DNA of 64,000 nt, from contig CM074808.1 of the NCBI GenBank assembly GCA_037447605.1, positions 3,670,310-3,734,309 on the forward strand. Direction: 5' to 3'. Shown here piece after piece: positions 1 to 13,551 of this stretch. The notes beneath the pieces are model-generated. The model ran no database searches. It saw nothing but the letters and a program-made list of their open reading frames with translations, and was not told the origin of the DNA. This DNA comes from Zygnema circumcarinatum. Its lineage: Eukaryota; Streptophyta; Zygnematophyceae; Zygnematales; Zygnemataceae. How positions within the stretch are numbered: the first letter of the stretch is position 1; each line of letters begins with the position of its first letter. A program made the translations under genes and the position numbers.

Positions 1-3000
1 ATGCAGAAGTTCTACCTCTTCAGAAGATCCAAAAATTTCATGGCTCGATCCGAGACACATTTCTAATAGCCCCAAAGCCGCTTCTGCCACGTCAGGAACT
101 CCCGGTATCTACATAAAAAATCCCAAAAAAGAAAAAGAAAAAACAGAGAGCGTTCAGAATTCCGAGTTTCAGTTAATGTATTTAAAAAGTTGACAGTGAG
201 AGAGGTGTCTATTGAAGTTTTGGAGATGAAGGGATAGATAGAGAGGAGAATCTGAGACGTATGGTGAAAGAAAGAGAGAGAGAGAGAGGAAGAAAGAGAG
301 AAAGAAAGAAAGAGAGAAAGAAAGACAGAGGCAGAGAGAGCGAGAGAGAGAGAGGGAGAGAGAGCGAGGGGGAAAGAAAAGGCGAGGGGCTTCACCTGAA
401 ATATTTTTTCATCGCTGCACCAATCGCAGATCTGAATGAGAGCCTCCCAAAGAAGCCGAAAGTTGATCGAGTTTGATCCGAAAGGCCTCCCCTTCCCTCT
501 CACATAGTTCAACACAATTGTGACAACTGTCACGGCCCGGAGGTAAAGGTCCGGGTCCGCAACTTCGGACTTTTTCGCGGGGTCTTCCGCCAACATAGAA
601 ATGACCAAATCCGTAATGACACATGTCAAGCCGCGATGGGTCGAGGGGGCTGCATGGCCGTTGGATTCAGCTCCTGAAAAAGTGCAAAATGTACATACAT
701 ATATTTGAATTCATGTATACAGTTTAGGGTTTCCCCACACGCATAAAAAAACCTGAATGCACGGTTCAGGACTGCTTTCGGGTTTCCTCTCACCTGAAGT
801 GTTTGAATTTGCTTCAGCCAACTGAACCAAAGTAAAGGTTGTTGGGTCACATCTCAACAAAAAATCGCTTGACACCGGATCTTCAAGTAAGCATCTTAAT
901 ATTACAAGAGTAAGTTTTGCCTGAGGAACTCCGTTTAGTGTGGAGGTATTTTTGGCTCCAAGGACATCGGGCAGAAGAAATAGAAAGGCTCGAAACACAT
1001 CTCCCCATAGTAAAGCGAGAGCTTGCCCAGGCCCCGGAGTGAAGCCTGCACTTGCCCAAATCTGTTCAACAAATTCAACACAATGTGGGACACGGAACAT
1101 GCAATCAGAACATAGAACATACAGTTAAAAGGATGTCTTTCGGACCCATTGTTTTTTATAGGATTTTGATGGTGTGCGTATGTGTATGTATGTATACGTG
1201 GAGGGTTGGTGAAGGGGGATGTATGCGGATGTGAATGCGAATGTGACGTGAAGTGATGGGTCTTTCCACCGAATACATGTGTCAACTTCTGAACAAGCTG
1301 TTAATAAGATTGTTATTATGACCAGCACATAGTTATAAGATTTGAGTGGAAAACAAAGACTAATGAAGGGGAAAGAGAGCAAACTTACCATTGATGATTT
1401 CATGGCTGGATTGAGATATATCAAAACGTACAGCAAAGCAACGCCGGCTGTCACATTCGACCATCCAAGGTCGATTCTCGCCTCAGAAGCCGCCATGTCA
1501 GTGCCACCTGGCGCGCTCCCATTGGCCGTAACCCCTCCCCCTCCCGGAAGGGCCAATCCCAGCCATGCATGAGCATAGCTGAAAATAGTCCCATTGCTGG
1601 CAGCTGACGATTGGCTCAACTGTTGCTGAACGGGGGCCCCTCCCGCTCTCTTCTCGTTAGGGCGGGAGAGGAGGCTACTGGCAGCGTGAAGGAGAGGGAG
1701 GACAAGAGTGGTAGAGGAGCCCAATCTTTCAGCATATATGTTGGAAGACTCTCTCCAGAGGAGGAGTAGGAGGAGGACAATACTAGAGTCCAGCTCCAGC
1801 CTTTGCCGTTCATCCGGGATCTTGATGGTGAGAACGGATACAAGAGCATCGCTTATATCGTGCACGAAGCAGTAGCTGGCAATGAAGTTTGTGTTCACAT
1901 TATCTGTGGCGGTTAAGATGATAAGAAAGAGCCTGAAAAGAACGAGAGGAAAGGAGCTAAAACAAACTCAGAAAGAGTCAAACCTTGGGAGGTAGCTCAT
2001 GGGTGAATGAACAGAGCAGAGCAGTGGATGGTTGGACTTAAGGGCCTGATGAGGAAGGATTTCAGTGACGAATCCCGCACTGCCAGGTGGACTCTGACAT
2101 GCAACGATTGGCCGAGTCGGCTGAGGCAAGGACCACTGACCAATCACCTGAGCCCGAGTGCTTTGATGAGTGTTGGCACATCGTCACGAGTGAGAAGAGT
2201 TGCGACATCACAAATAAGGCGCTTGAAGAAAGGGTCCGCATTCTCGGTCGAACCCGCCAATAGTGTGATGATAGTAAAGCCCTGCCAACATTCAAACATA
2301 CACTTTAAACTATCAGCACACAACAAATCCTTTAAAAACGGCGAAGGAAAGAGTTGCTCAACATATTGTGAACCATGTTTCAAAGCTCAAGTGAGAGGTG
2401 AGGCAAGCCTTGCCATGGCATTATCACTCTCTTCAAGCCGGAATTTGAATTAGCGTGGAAAACAATCACATCCCTTGTGCAATTGGATACGATCTTTCGC
2501 CCCAACCCAAGTTATCACCTGTTCGTTGAAACGCTTTCGAAAAATTTCTCGTAACAATATTGTCAGTGTCTCTAAAGCATGTGCTACTCGAATGAAGCTT
2601 ACGTCATTCAAATACCTGCAACTCTTCCCCCACAACCAATTTTTTCTTGTCTGAGAACTCCGCTTTGTGCTCTGATGAGGGTCATCGAGGTCTCTGCATG
2701 CATATTGCCGGTGGGTCTCACTATTTACCAGCTTTAGCAGTCAATTTTATGACTACTTAAAGCGAAAATGCTAAGTTCGAAGTCCACTGTTTTCCTGTGA
2801 TTATGTGCTATCAGGTGCAGCATAATTGTGGGATGCAGAAAAAAGTACCGTACGCAAGTGCCTATAAGGTCATTCATAGTATTCCTTAAAGGGCCTGCCA
2901 ACTGATCCTCCGGTGTCCGAGCCACACATTGTGCCAGAAAAGCCTCATTCACCTGCATGGCCCCATCCTTGCAGTTATTGCACCGCTAACGCCGTCAATT

Positions 3001-3611
3001 CTTACAGATGCTCCTACGGATGATGCTTCAGTACCTCTCCCTACTCCCTCCCAGATCTCCCTCTCCCTCTCCCTCGTCCATCCTCCCCTTTCCACTACCC
3101 TCCCTCCCGCAACCGCCTCTCCACCTTCCTCCCTCTCCCAAACTCCCTCACCACCCTCCCTCCCGGACCCCCCTCTCCATCCTCCCTGCCTCCCTACCAC
3201 TCCCGTCGCTCTCACTCTCTCACCACCGTCCCTCCTGCAACCCCCTCTCCACCTCCCTCCCTCTCCCTCTGCCCTCTTCCTTCCCTCTCCTCACTCTTCA
3301 CCATCCTCCGTCCCGCACCCCACTCTCCATCTTGCTCTCTCTCTCCCAACCACTGCCCTCTCTACCTTCCCTCTCCCTCACTCTCTCCCTACCTTCAGCA
3401 GCAGAAGCTCATCGCAGAACCGCCGCAGCGATTGCCGCCCTGCAAATCCTTCATCCCTAGCAGTCTGAATAGGACTCTTTCCTGCGAATATGTCTTCATA
3501 TAGAGAAACAAACTTCTCCTTTAAGGCAGGCCGCAGTCCAGACCGCGATCCCTGACGCCGCTGTACCAGACCGGCGCTGTTTGCAGGAGCGCTGCTTGAA
3601 GAGGTCCACAT
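1..3611 (-). CDS. ARMH3: ARMH3-like (C10orf76/DUF1741) armadillo-helical protein, 5' part only
   Basis: Eight exons can be joined in phase: 3611-3393, 2952-2849, 2615-2519, 2281-2148, 1932-1389, 1061-794, 673-396 and 108-1, the last running off the window. They give about 584 residues without a stop. Family recognition rests on the N-terminal LKEKFVSLYEDIF segment, the DELLLLK segment, SFIRVAHALETL, a LTATDNVNTNF block and a PDLYLRAVTVV block late in the protein, all at the spacing expected for ARMH3. The animal protein is a Golgi-associated partner of PI4KB and GBF1; that role is family knowledge and not visible here. The start at 3611 is the first ATG of the exon carrying the conserved N terminus. 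Exon 5 carries a low-complexity insert rich in Ala, Ser and Gly. The 3' half lies outside the window. Confidence 0.85.
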
Positions 3612-3715
3612 ATTTCAATCTGAGAGGCTTAAATTTTAATGGATCTCACTTGAAAAAAATTGCGGTAGGAAAAGTTTGTGGTAATACGAGATGCTGAACT
3701 TGCTTGCTTGCTTGC

Positions 3716-3767
<52 letters not shown>

Positions 3768-4784
3768 CTAGAGTGCATGTGCATATGTTATAGCATGGCA
3801 TGGCATGCCCACCATGCGCTCAGGCATGCGCCATGCCATGCCTGCGTCCTCCATTGCCCTCTTTCCCCTACTCCATCCTCCTGCAAATTAGGGTTCCGCT
3901 TCCCAGGCTTTATAAAAGCAAGACTTACCCTACCCTACCCTAGCGTACCCTAGCACCGAGGAATTTGAACAGAAAAGTCGTTCTTGAGAGAATTCAATAA
4001 GCATAAACCATTAAATATTTGCAATTTTATATCCACTTGGCACATTGCGTTTTCATTGGTTCATTTTTTCCAACCGGTTGACGGCCAGGTTGCAAACTGA
4101 GGCCAAAAAGTTTGCAACCTCGGAACGAAGTTCTTCAACTGCTTGAGCTTCAACCGCCCACACGTGCGACAGTTCGTCAGCAAAGTTTGAGCCACGTCAG
4201 CAAAAATACCCAAAGGTGTCCGTCCACACGTGTCGGTTCGGCTCCTTCAAAAAGGCGCAAACCCTAGCTCGGATCTATGCGATAAGCGTTCAATCACAGT
4301 TACAAAACCGGTTCTCTGTTACTCGCAACAAGAGATCGCACATGGATCGGTCGGCATTCGTGCAGTTCTTTTACTGGAACTGGCGACACGGAACTGTTTG
4401 CGCGACCAAAAGCCCTTCGAGCACCAACTGCCATTCGCGTCCGTACGGACAAACTTAACAGGAAAAACGGCCGTTGGTGCTTCTGGTAACGTACGAGTAT
4501 AAATACCGTTACCTTACAATTTACCGTTGAAATTACCCACCGTACGGTCTGAACTCTCAACTTTTTCCCTCTGTTTTGGATGGTTCTCCGAATCTGGACT
4601 CCGAGTTTGCTTTTCTATGTAACTGACGACACATTTGAAAGCTTAGTTCAACGGCCATTTTAAAAACAAGAATCCATGTGATGCTCTGTCGTTCTGTGTC
4701 CAACAGCAGGTGAGTTTTACATGGGAAATAATGAATCTTCACCAATTTTGTTTTTTGTTTTTTTCTTTCCAAGAATTGAATAAT
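3612..4784. other. Intergenic: GA microsatellite, CATGCC repeats, G-box sites
   Basis: No gene is seen. A perfect (GA)n run lies at about 3718-3765, on the upstream side of the ARMH3-like start. Overlapping GGCATG/CATGCC palindromic words follow at about 3792-3842, then four CCCTA units at about 3925-3945. CACGTG cores occur near 4163 and 4226, and CGTACG palindromes near 4440, 4491 and 4545. Part of the stretch (about 4090-4208) resembles 50472-50600, listed separately as a dispersed repeat. Confidence 0.6.
4090..4208 (+). repeat. Dispersed repeat, copy 1 (related to 50472-50600)
   Basis: The segment starts with an inverted pair, TGCAAAC and GTTTGCA, separated by about 14 bp, and ends with CGTCAGCAAAAAT. 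A diverged copy with the same order of words (GCAAACTG, AAAAGTTTGCAAC, CACACGTGCA, GTCAGCAAAAAT) lies at 50472-50600. Identity by eye is about 70 percent. No coding potential is apparent. Confidence 0.5.
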
Positions 4785-5065
4785 TAGGGGGAGTCAGACC
4801 TTGACCAGCGCCAAACCAATTCCGCGAGCCCGTCGGGCCAATTCCGCATTGTACGGCAGGCCTTTTCCGCCAAAAGTGAACGTTCGACAGGCTCGGGCGC
4901 CGAGCCTGTATCTCATTTTTGTAACCTATTTCGAAGTACGGACGGGACAGACAGGTTCGGGGGGAGCCGCGGTTTCCGAACCGAATTCTGCAATCGAAAT
5001 CAATACCTTTCCGCCGGCGGAATCTTTCAATTCCGCGGGCGATGGTCAAGGTCTGACTCCCCCTA
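4785..5065. mobile_element. MITE copy 1, TA target site, Tc1/mariner-like
   Basis: A 277-bp interior is bounded by TA on both sides. Its termini are inverted: it begins GGGGGAGTCAGACCTTGACC and ends with the reverse complement of the same word, and the match extends several more bases with one mismatch. A second copy of exactly the same length lies at 21399-21679 and differs at about three positions. There is no transposase. The TA duplication and short inverted ends fit a Stowaway/Tc1-mariner-type MITE. Open frames inside are shadows of the palindromic sequence. Confidence 0.85.
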
Positions 5066-5624
5066 ATGTAGACACAAGAAATTGACCCCACTGCAGTGCA
5101 GACCTGCACTTACCCATGTACTCATTGCGCTGAAAGGATCCTTGAGAGCACAACACACAGTCAATGCATTCATTTTAATTCACAACCCCAAAATCCAAAA
5201 GCTCAATTCAGTATGTACAGGCAAAAAGCTTCCTTGCAGTACAAAAACAGATGAAGCTTTTCAGAAAGTGAAGGGGCGCCCTCTTCTCATTCATCTGCAG
5301 AGCAGAGGCTCCTCAAACAGCAACGATTAAAATGGTAATGTAATGTACACCTCCCCTCCTGCTTAGCTTCTTCCTCCCTCCCCTACAGCAGACAGTAAAT
5401 CGAACTCAACGGTTTCCCAACGACACAATAAAAGTGATTTTTTACATATTTGGGACCTGCTAAGCAACCTATTATTCACTGAACCTTCACAGCTATCTTT
5501 CCTCCAAAAAATTCTGCACCTATCTTGCCTCCTGTACCGTAATGCTGTGAACTTTTTGACCGGTTTAAACCCCTCACATAGCTCACAGTTTTCCGAACCA
5601 AAATGTAAAAGAAAAATTATAGCC
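5066..5624. other. Intergenic, probably RNR1 3' UTR and terminator region
   Basis: This AT-rich stretch lies downstream of the RNR1 stop on the minus strand. No homologous reading frame, RNA gene or clear repeat is seen. Part is presumably the RNR1 3' UTR. Confidence 0.5.
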
Positions 5625-8600
5625 CTAACTTCCGCATGAAAGACACTCGTCCTTATTTTCCAAGGAGCAGACAATGGCCGACATCTTCGCCTCCAACTCC
5701 TCGGCCACATCCTTCACCGCTCTCTCTTGATTCTTCTGCACTCAAAACCACTCAAAAGAGACCGACTATTAGACAACATCCAAAGGCGAACACCTTCCTC
5801 CATCCTGGGAAGTTTATCTTTAAAAAAGAAGAAACAGACTAAATTACATACCGCTAAGTTAATAGCAGATTGGTCAACGGTGAATTTGATCGCATCTGCA
5901 GCCGACCGTGATCGCAGATAATACATCCCTGTTTTCAAACCCTGCACAATCAATCACCCTCGTGCATGTCAATTTGAATGACCAAAAAAAGTACATGGAA
6001 AAGCCGCTTTTCGCAGTCCAAAAAGTAAATTCTGTCATGCTTTGGAGCTATGCTTACCGATCTCCAGGTGTGGAAGTGCAACGATGTCAACTTTCCAAAA
6101 TTTGGCTGCTCCAAGTGAATGTTCAGACTCTGACTTTGGTCAATAAAGGCTCCACGTTCGGCTGCCATATCGACAATCGTCCGCTGCTTGATCTCCCACA
6201 CAGTTCTGCAGAGCAAAACCAACAGATGCTTAATCACATGGAATACACTCTTGAGCAAAGTCTCGTGGAGGTTATATTCAGAAGGAATCAAGCAGCCTGA
6301 GCTGAAAGATAGAACAGAGCTTCAAACAGATTTCAGCTGCATAGAGATCCAACGTACTTGTAAATGGCCTTCAGGTCTTCTGGAATTTCGGGCGTATGTT
6401 GCACCGACCCATTGTGATAGATAACACTATTCTTCACCTCCGGTGTCCAAATTCCCATCGCCACGAGGTCACTCAGCAAGTGCTTGTTCACAACCACGAA
6501 CTCTCCACTGCACACAAGAAAGAAAAAAATCAGTGAGCAGTGTATGTTAACATTCACTTGCGTTCAGCCAATTAGGTTACGAAAATAAATATGAGACATG
6601 GGTCACTGATATATTGTTGGTTCAAGTAGCGACATTTTGGTGCTGAAGGATGCTTTGAAACTAGCATAAGAGTCATATTATACCTCAGCACACGACGAGA
6701 GTAGATGTTGGAAGTGTAAGGCTCAAAGCATTCGTTGTTCCCGAGGATCTGACTGGTCGAGGCAGTGGGCATGGGAGCGATCATCAAAGAATTTCGAACC
6801 CCATGTTCTTTTATCATGCTTCTAAGCTCTGGCCATGACCACCGGTCAGTGGTCAGTGGTTGGTCCTTTGGTTTCGTCCACATATCAGGTTGCACGATGC
6901 CCTGCACACAACAATAAGAACGAATCTATAAGGGCACAAATTCACCGCTCTATAAGGTCACACATCCAGCAATAAAGCAATTAAAGGAAACAAGATTCTA
7001 AGCTGCATTGCCCCCAGTAAGTGCGGAAGACCTGTCAAACAGATTCCAGAGATTCACATACCTTGCTTATTGGGCTGCCCTCGTATGAATCATAAGTCCC
7101 CTCTTCCCGTGCCAGTTGACATGAAGTGAGGAGAGCGTGGTAGTAGATGGTCTCAAAGATGTCTTTGTTTAGCTGACGAGCCTGCATCCCATCACCACAG
7201 ACCAAAGCCTTCCAAATCAAGCCCCTGAAGCCAGAATCGACGAGTAGAAAAGAAAGCACTTTTACCAACAAAAAAGTTCAACAAGAGCAGAAAATTACCT
7301 CTGGTGAATCAAATGCAAGTCCCAGGAGTATGAACGTGTCTGCCAGCCCTTGCACTCCGATGCCAAGGGGCCTGTGCCGCATGTTGGACGATCGAGCTGC
7401 TTCAGTTGGATAGAAGTTCACATCTATAACCCGATTCAAGTTCCGAGCCACCACTTGTGTGATCTGCATGAAGACATCAAACCATCTGTCACATTCTTTG
7501 GTAGTTGTAGGATTCTTCCCTGAAACTTATTAAACAGGCCCAGTCTAAGATACTACTCCATTTTGCCTTCATGCAGCAGCGTCAATCGATTCCCGCAGTT
7601 TCAGGCTTTAAAAACTACATAAGATCAACTCGGAAAACAAGTTCTCACCTCTCCCAGTTTTTCAAAGTCAAAATGACGGTTCATGTGTCCTCTGCTCCCA
7701 ATCAGCTTCTGCTCCATAGGTACTCCCTGAAGACATTGGGGAGCCATAATGAAATGATGAGTGATCTTCAAGACTATGAATGGTTCTGTACAGAAAGAGA
7801 TGCAGATGCCGAGTGTACGCTGATAAAAGCAAAACTAATAGACACTCACCTGTTCTCGAACAAAGCGTGGAAGAGCAATGGACGCAAGATTACAAACGGC
7901 AGTCTCTGTGGGGCTCGTGTACTGAATAATCTCTGTGCACAGGTTAGACGATTTGATGGTTCCAAGGTTCTTCTGGTTGCTTTTCTTATTGCAGGAATCC
8001 TGCACAGAAACAAACATCAAGCTTTTTCAACATATAAGCATCCACCAAAACAAATACTGGACAGCAGACGAAATCAAACCAAACACTCAGGCGCCTTTGC
8101 AGCAAAACCTGATCGTAAGCTGTCCAGTAGATAAGAGAGCTACGAGAGCGAAAGCAGAACTGGACAGCCTTAACTCCGCTCAACATAAATCATCATCAGG
8201 CATACCTTGTAAAGCATGTAAGGGTTGCCAGTTTCAATTTGAGCTTCAAGAATGGCAAACCATAACTTTTGCGCTGGCACCACCTTCTTTGCTTTTCCCT
8301 GCACATACAGATCAAACAGTTCACATGAGCTATGGATTCCAGCTTTCAGATGGACATGCTTGTTCCAAGACTTCCCAGCATTTCCAAAAAGCAGAGGCAT
8401 AGCAAATCTAGAAAGTAAGGAGCAAGTGCATTGGGAACCTTAAATAGCCAAAAGCTTATCAGAGGCAGGCTCTACCTGCTCCTCATACTTCGCATACAGC
8501 TTTTCGAATTCTTCTCCCCAGCAATCTGCAAGTCCAGGAGCTTCATTCGGACAGAAAAGTGACCATTGTTTATTTTCTTCTACACGATTCATGAATAGAT

Positions 8601-11184
8601 CCGGCACCCATAGACCATAAAAGAGATCGCGTGCTCGGGCCTCCTCCTGTAATGAGGAGACAAACAAGGCCATTAATGATGACGCCGCTGTTTTCAATAC
8701 TCTACAGGGGCAGCTGCACATTAAAAAACAGTGCCATTCGAATTCAAAAGAGTCGACTTAAACAGACGCATAAGCAAACCTAAGTACAGTAGACAAATGT
8801 GCAAACCAGTGAAGTGACATAAGCCTGGAAAAAGTCATCAACATGCTGAAAATAAAGGCAGGGCAAAAACTAAGGAAGCATTTTGTCAACGCGCACCTTC
8901 CCATGATTTTTCCGCAAGTCTAACCAATCAAAGACATCCGCATGCCATGGCTCCAAATACACGGCGAACGCTCCTGCAAAGACCAAAGGAACAGTCAATC
9001 AATCAGAATAAGCGTGCCTTCTTCCGCACAAGTTGACTTAAGTTAACCAACGGAACAGGGCGATCGCACTATGAAGTAAATCTACCCTGTCAAACATATG
9101 TCTACCTTTGCTTGCAAGATGAGCCCGCGGTATATAAATTTTAAACCTGCTACAGTTCCGCAACCGTATAGCACTTACAATCCCGTTACAGTTAAGGAAA
9201 TTTCTCTGGCAACACTAGATGCTTCTTCTAAAGTTTAGATGTAATCCAAAATGATATCGATTTCCAACTCGTCGTCATGCGACCTTCATGTTTCTCCGTT
9301 TTTCAAGCAACAGTTACTCACCCTTGCGCTTGCCTCCTCCCTGGTCTACATATCTTGCTGTATCATTAAAGACCCTCAACATAGGCACAATTCCATTAGA
9401 TGTTCCATTCGTGCCCCGAATGTAGCTGCTGGTCGCCCGAATATTGTGTATCGACAGCCCAATGCCACCGGCACTCTTGCTGATGACAGCACACTCCTTC
9501 AAGGTATCATAGATGCCTTCTATGCTGTCCTGTTTCATGCATACAAGGAAGCAGCTGCTCAACTGCAAACAACAACAACAACACAGAACAGCATTATCCC
9601 AATCAGTCCCCGCGTCTTTTGCATTTACTGTTATGATACATACTTTTACCAGAACCAGCATTATTAAAAAACTTTACATTTTTTAAGTTTCCAGTATCCA
9701 AAAGAAGCAATCGCCACATCCTGGCAGCAGGCGCCCCAAAGAGCTGATAAGAAAGAATTCTCACCTGCGGCCTTTCAGTCCCCGCATTGAAGAGTGTAGG
9801 CGATGCATGTGTGAACCAGCGCTGAGACATCAAGTGATAGGATTTGATCACCGCTTCGATATCGGTCTTATGTATCCCCACAGCGACTCGCATCAACATA
9901 TGCTGAGGCCTCTCCACCACCTTCCCATTGACTTTGAGAAGGTACGACCTGTCAAGAGTTTTGAAGCCGAAGTAGTCGTAGTCGAAGTCGCGGTCGTATA
10001 TGATCTCACTGTCCAATCGCTCCGCATTCTGACGAAAAATAAACCAAGGACAGAAATAAGAAGGGAGAAGAGGAAGCAATCAAAACATGCCTTCAACATA
10101 TTCACAAAATGTAGAAACTATCCCTTCCCCTTCTTCTGCTCTATACCTTCACTTACTGAAAGGATAGAGAAGAGGGAGAGAGAAAGAGAGAAAAAAAAGG
10201 GTACCTTCATAATTATCTGAAAGACATCATCTGCTATCAGAGGCGCCTTCAGCCCTGACTCAAAATTGACGTGGTTATACATTTTCTTGACCCTGCAATC
10301 ACATGCAGAAAAAAATGTACATAAAGCAGAATTAGCATATGCATTGCTCCCATTGCAGGTTTGAGCGTGCTGGAATACAGTTAAAACCCAAGTTGACTAA
10401 ACCTCATCCACCCAAGTTGACTAAACCTCTTCCACCCAAGTTGACTAGAAAGCAGCTAAAGACAGCCCTCTCTCTTCCCTTCCTTCCTCCCCCCCCTCTC
10501 TACCCCCACTCTCTTCCCTCTCTTCCTCCTATTACCGCCCCTTTCCCTCCCCTCTCCTTTCGTCCTTCCCTCTCCCTCCCCTTGCCTCTTCCTCCCCGCA
10601 AATTTCCCTCTCTCGTTCTGTGAACACCACGACTGACAATTATAAATAACTTACGTCTCTGAAAACGACTTCATGGTATTCTTGTGAAGATTAGAAACTG
10701 CAATCCTCGCCGCCAGCTGCAGTACACGCCAAAGTGACAGAGTTCAGGCAACAGACCCAGCGTTCAAGCGTTTCAAATTAAAAAACCAAAACTAATAAGA
10801 AACCAAAAAAACTAAAACTAAAAACACCCTGCAACCTTGGCATTAAAGTAATTAAAAGGTAATTTACATTATGCATTTTAAAAAAGGAACAGGAAACCAC
10901 CAAAGCACTAAACAATTAATTAAGTAATATACAGGTAAATGTAAAGATGATCTGACCACGGCATAGTCGGGGTGCGAGGCGGTCATGGCGGCAGCAGTCT
11001 CAGCCGCGAGCTCATCCAGCTGGCTCGTGGTAACCCCCTTGTACACGCCCGCGCAGACCTTCTGCGCCACCGCGCAGGGGTCGCAGTGCTCGCTGTTCAG
11101 CCCATAGCTCAGCTTCTTCAGCCGCGCCGTTATCTTGTCGAAATGGACCGACTCGTGCCTCCCATCGCGCTTAATCACAAACAT
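5625..11184 (-). CDS. RNR1: Ribonucleoside-diphosphate reductase large subunit (class Ia R1), complete, 17 exons
   Basis: Exons: 11184-10957, 10716-10655, 10292-10205, 10028-9765, 9562-9322, 8973-8897, 8646-8476, 8298-8206, 7999-7850, 7726-7649, 7463-7299, 7181-7062, 6901-6684, 6507-6358, 6205-6058, 5941-5852, 5735-5625. They sum to 2454 nt, or 817 residues, essentially the plant RNR1 length. The enzyme reduces NDPs to dNDPs with the R2 subunit. An N-terminal ATP-cone ([20 protein letters not shown]) provides activity control. Catalytic residues are all present: redox Cys218 and Cys444, thiyl Cys429 in NLCTE with Glu431, the radical-transfer Tyr pair in GMYYLR (758-759), and the C-terminal ECLSCGS shuttle pair. 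The exon 1 donor (10957 or 10960) is the only doubtful junction. It is transcribed divergently from the O-fucosyltransferase-like gene at 12394. Expression at S phase is likely, given E2F-like sites in the shared promoter. Confidence 0.97.
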
Positions 11185-12393
11185 CGTGCCCCTCTCTCAC
11201 TCTCTCACTCTCTCACTCTCTCTCTCTCACTCTATCTCTCTCTCTCTGCTTCACGCTCGCCTAATAGGCAAGAGCAAGAAGTAAGAAGAATTTAAATAGC
11301 TGGGGAAGAATTCTGTTCTGTTCTGTTGGAAAATTCAAGTTAGAAAGCCTCCCGCAGCTGAAGCTTCACGAAAAGAGTAGAAGACGCGCTCAGCCTGCTG
11401 TGCACCACGACTGCGCTATGAAGCCACGCAGTGAGAGGCTCACTACCGCTGCGAGATCAAGCTGCTGCAACGACAAGCCTTTATACAACTGTAGAGCGCG
11501 TCGTCCTGAAGAAAACCCACTTCTTACTCTTTTGAAATTGGGTTCAAATTTGAATGCCGCCATAGCCCGCCCTCGCAGCTCTCTAACGAGGAAACGAAAA
11601 GCCTTCACTCAAACAGAGGGCTCAGCGCGGGAGAGCGAAAAGGGGAGGCCGCCTCCCCGTGAGAAAGGCGGGGAGGCCTCCTTTTGGGCGAAACGCGATC
11701 TCAGCCGTCGATCGCAGGAATCAACGGTAGAGATGAGGCCGATCTCGATCCGGCGTCGCGCAGATTTGAAATCCGATTTGGCGGCCGCCCCGCGCTTCAC
11801 GAACACGCAGAGGGGCCGCCGGCGGGAACAAGAGGGGGACGTTTCGGCCAATGGAAGACTGCCACGTCTGCATTTTGATCACGTGGCACAATATAATTAG
11901 ACGATGGGTCGTACGGACATCGAGAACTTCTTGGCGAACTTTTTTGTATTTGTTAGCAGTAGGAAAGCGAAGTTGAGCGGTAGGAAAGCGAACTAGTTCG
12001 CGGGAAAATGTGTACGGAAGACAGAATTTTTTTGGGGCTGCGAACTTTTCTGTACTTTGGGCCAATAGGGAGGGGGACGAAGCGGCGGGTGTGTCGGTGG
12101 AGCCAATCAGTGGCGAGTTCAGAGACCCAACCAGCATCTGCCACGTGACTGTATGTATTGACGGTTCCATGTGTGAACTGAGAGCTCTAAACTGAGAGTG
12201 CCTGGAACATGTGAACAGTTCCAGAATCTGTTTTACGGGGAAGAAACTACGAACTATGCAAATTAGGGTTTGATGCTTGCTCTTTTTTTTGCTCCGAGGG
12301 TGAAAAGAAACGAAGAGGAAATGATGAAATGGGGCGCAGAGGAAGAAACTAATTTTTTGTGGGGCATGTTTGTAATTATTTTTGAGGCCTGTG
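11185..12393. promoter_or_regulatory. Divergent promoter between RNR1 and O-fucosyltransferase-like gene A, with E2F-like sites
   Basis: The 1.2 kb separates two outward-facing starts. A CT-rich stretch (11189-11248) lies immediately upstream of the RNR1 ATG and is probably its 5' UTR. E2F-type words are TTTGGCGG at 11777-11784 and GCGGGAAA (reverse of TTTCCCGC) at 12000-12007. CACGTG-containing boxes occur near 11880 and 12142. E2F control of ribonucleotide reductase genes is established in plants; use of these sites is inferred from their position. Confidence 0.55.
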
Positions 12394-13511
12394 ATGGCCG
12401 AGGAGGAGAAGCCGTTCTTCTTAAACTTCATTTTTTTTAGGTTAATTTTATTAGCGGCTGCATTGGGAGGCGTTTTGTTGAGCTTTAGGGCGCTGGATGG
12501 GCCCGGTAAGCAGGTCTACTCCTCTGCTTAAAAAAAAATTGCCGCTTTAAATAAAGGGTAAAAAATCATTTGATAGATGCGTGGCTTCCATCTATTGATC
12601 TTAAAAAATTAATGGAAATTAATTTTCGTTGTTTTTTTTCAATTTGTTGTTTCCTTTGCAGGTCATGTCCTGACAAACAGCGAGTTCTCGTCCTACGCGT
12701 GGCGGATACTTTCTGGACTCAAATTTGAAAAGAAAATTTCTGCATCCAAAAACACGGCTGAAATACTGACAGATTTTGACGAGCAATGTGGCGACAATGC
12801 CGCCGATGTTCACTCCACATCTGAGCTTCTTGAACCGCTCTTGAACCTTCAGGATGATGATGAAGCTGAAGCCAAACAAAGGGCTTTGCTTGTGCTTGAA
12901 AGCGTCGGAAAAACGATGGATGCTCTCAATTCCAGCATCCAAACATTGCTGCAGGCGGTCGAGGCTTGGAATACCCTAAAAAAATTGATTCATTTGCAGG
13001 CAGACCGGGCATTCAGTCAGCTTGAAGATGGCATGAAAAAGAGAGAAGGCGCTGATAAGGACGCAGGGGAAGTGATAAAGAGAGAGACGTTATCGAATAG
13101 CTTTTTGAAAGTGAAGGAGGGAGTCGTGAGGGACTTGGAGAGAGAGCGGGAGTTTTGGAAGTTTGGGAGGGGGGTTGGGAAGGGGGAGACAAAGAGTTTT
13201 GGGCGCTGTAATGAGGCTGGAGATGGGGACATGTATTTTCGATCTTCGCGAATTTTGACTTGGCAAGCGCAGGAAAATAGGTATATAACCCCCTCCCCCT
13301 TCCCCCCCCTCTTTTTTTCATTCTTTTTTGCGTTGCTTGAAATGTTTGGAGCTCCTTCTAATGTTGTTGAAACCTCGTCGCATTCTGCACTTGTGTGAAG
13401 TTGTCGGCGAGAAGAGGGAGGGAAGAAAGGGAGAGATTGGAAGAGAGAGGAGAGAGTGGAAGAAAGTGGAGGCGCGGGAGAAGAGAGAGAGAGAGATAGC
13501 CAGAGAGAGAG

Positions 13512-13551
<40 letters not shown>

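Noticed and set aside
3720-3845. CRISPR-like or regulatory array of CATGCC words
   Set aside because: Units are irregular 6-mers with no spacers of constant length, and the genome is eukaryotic. It is simple repeat.
4717-5109. Open frames through the MITEs on both strands
   Set aside because: Both copies are non-coding palindromic elements; the frames arise from low stop density in GC-rich inverted ends.
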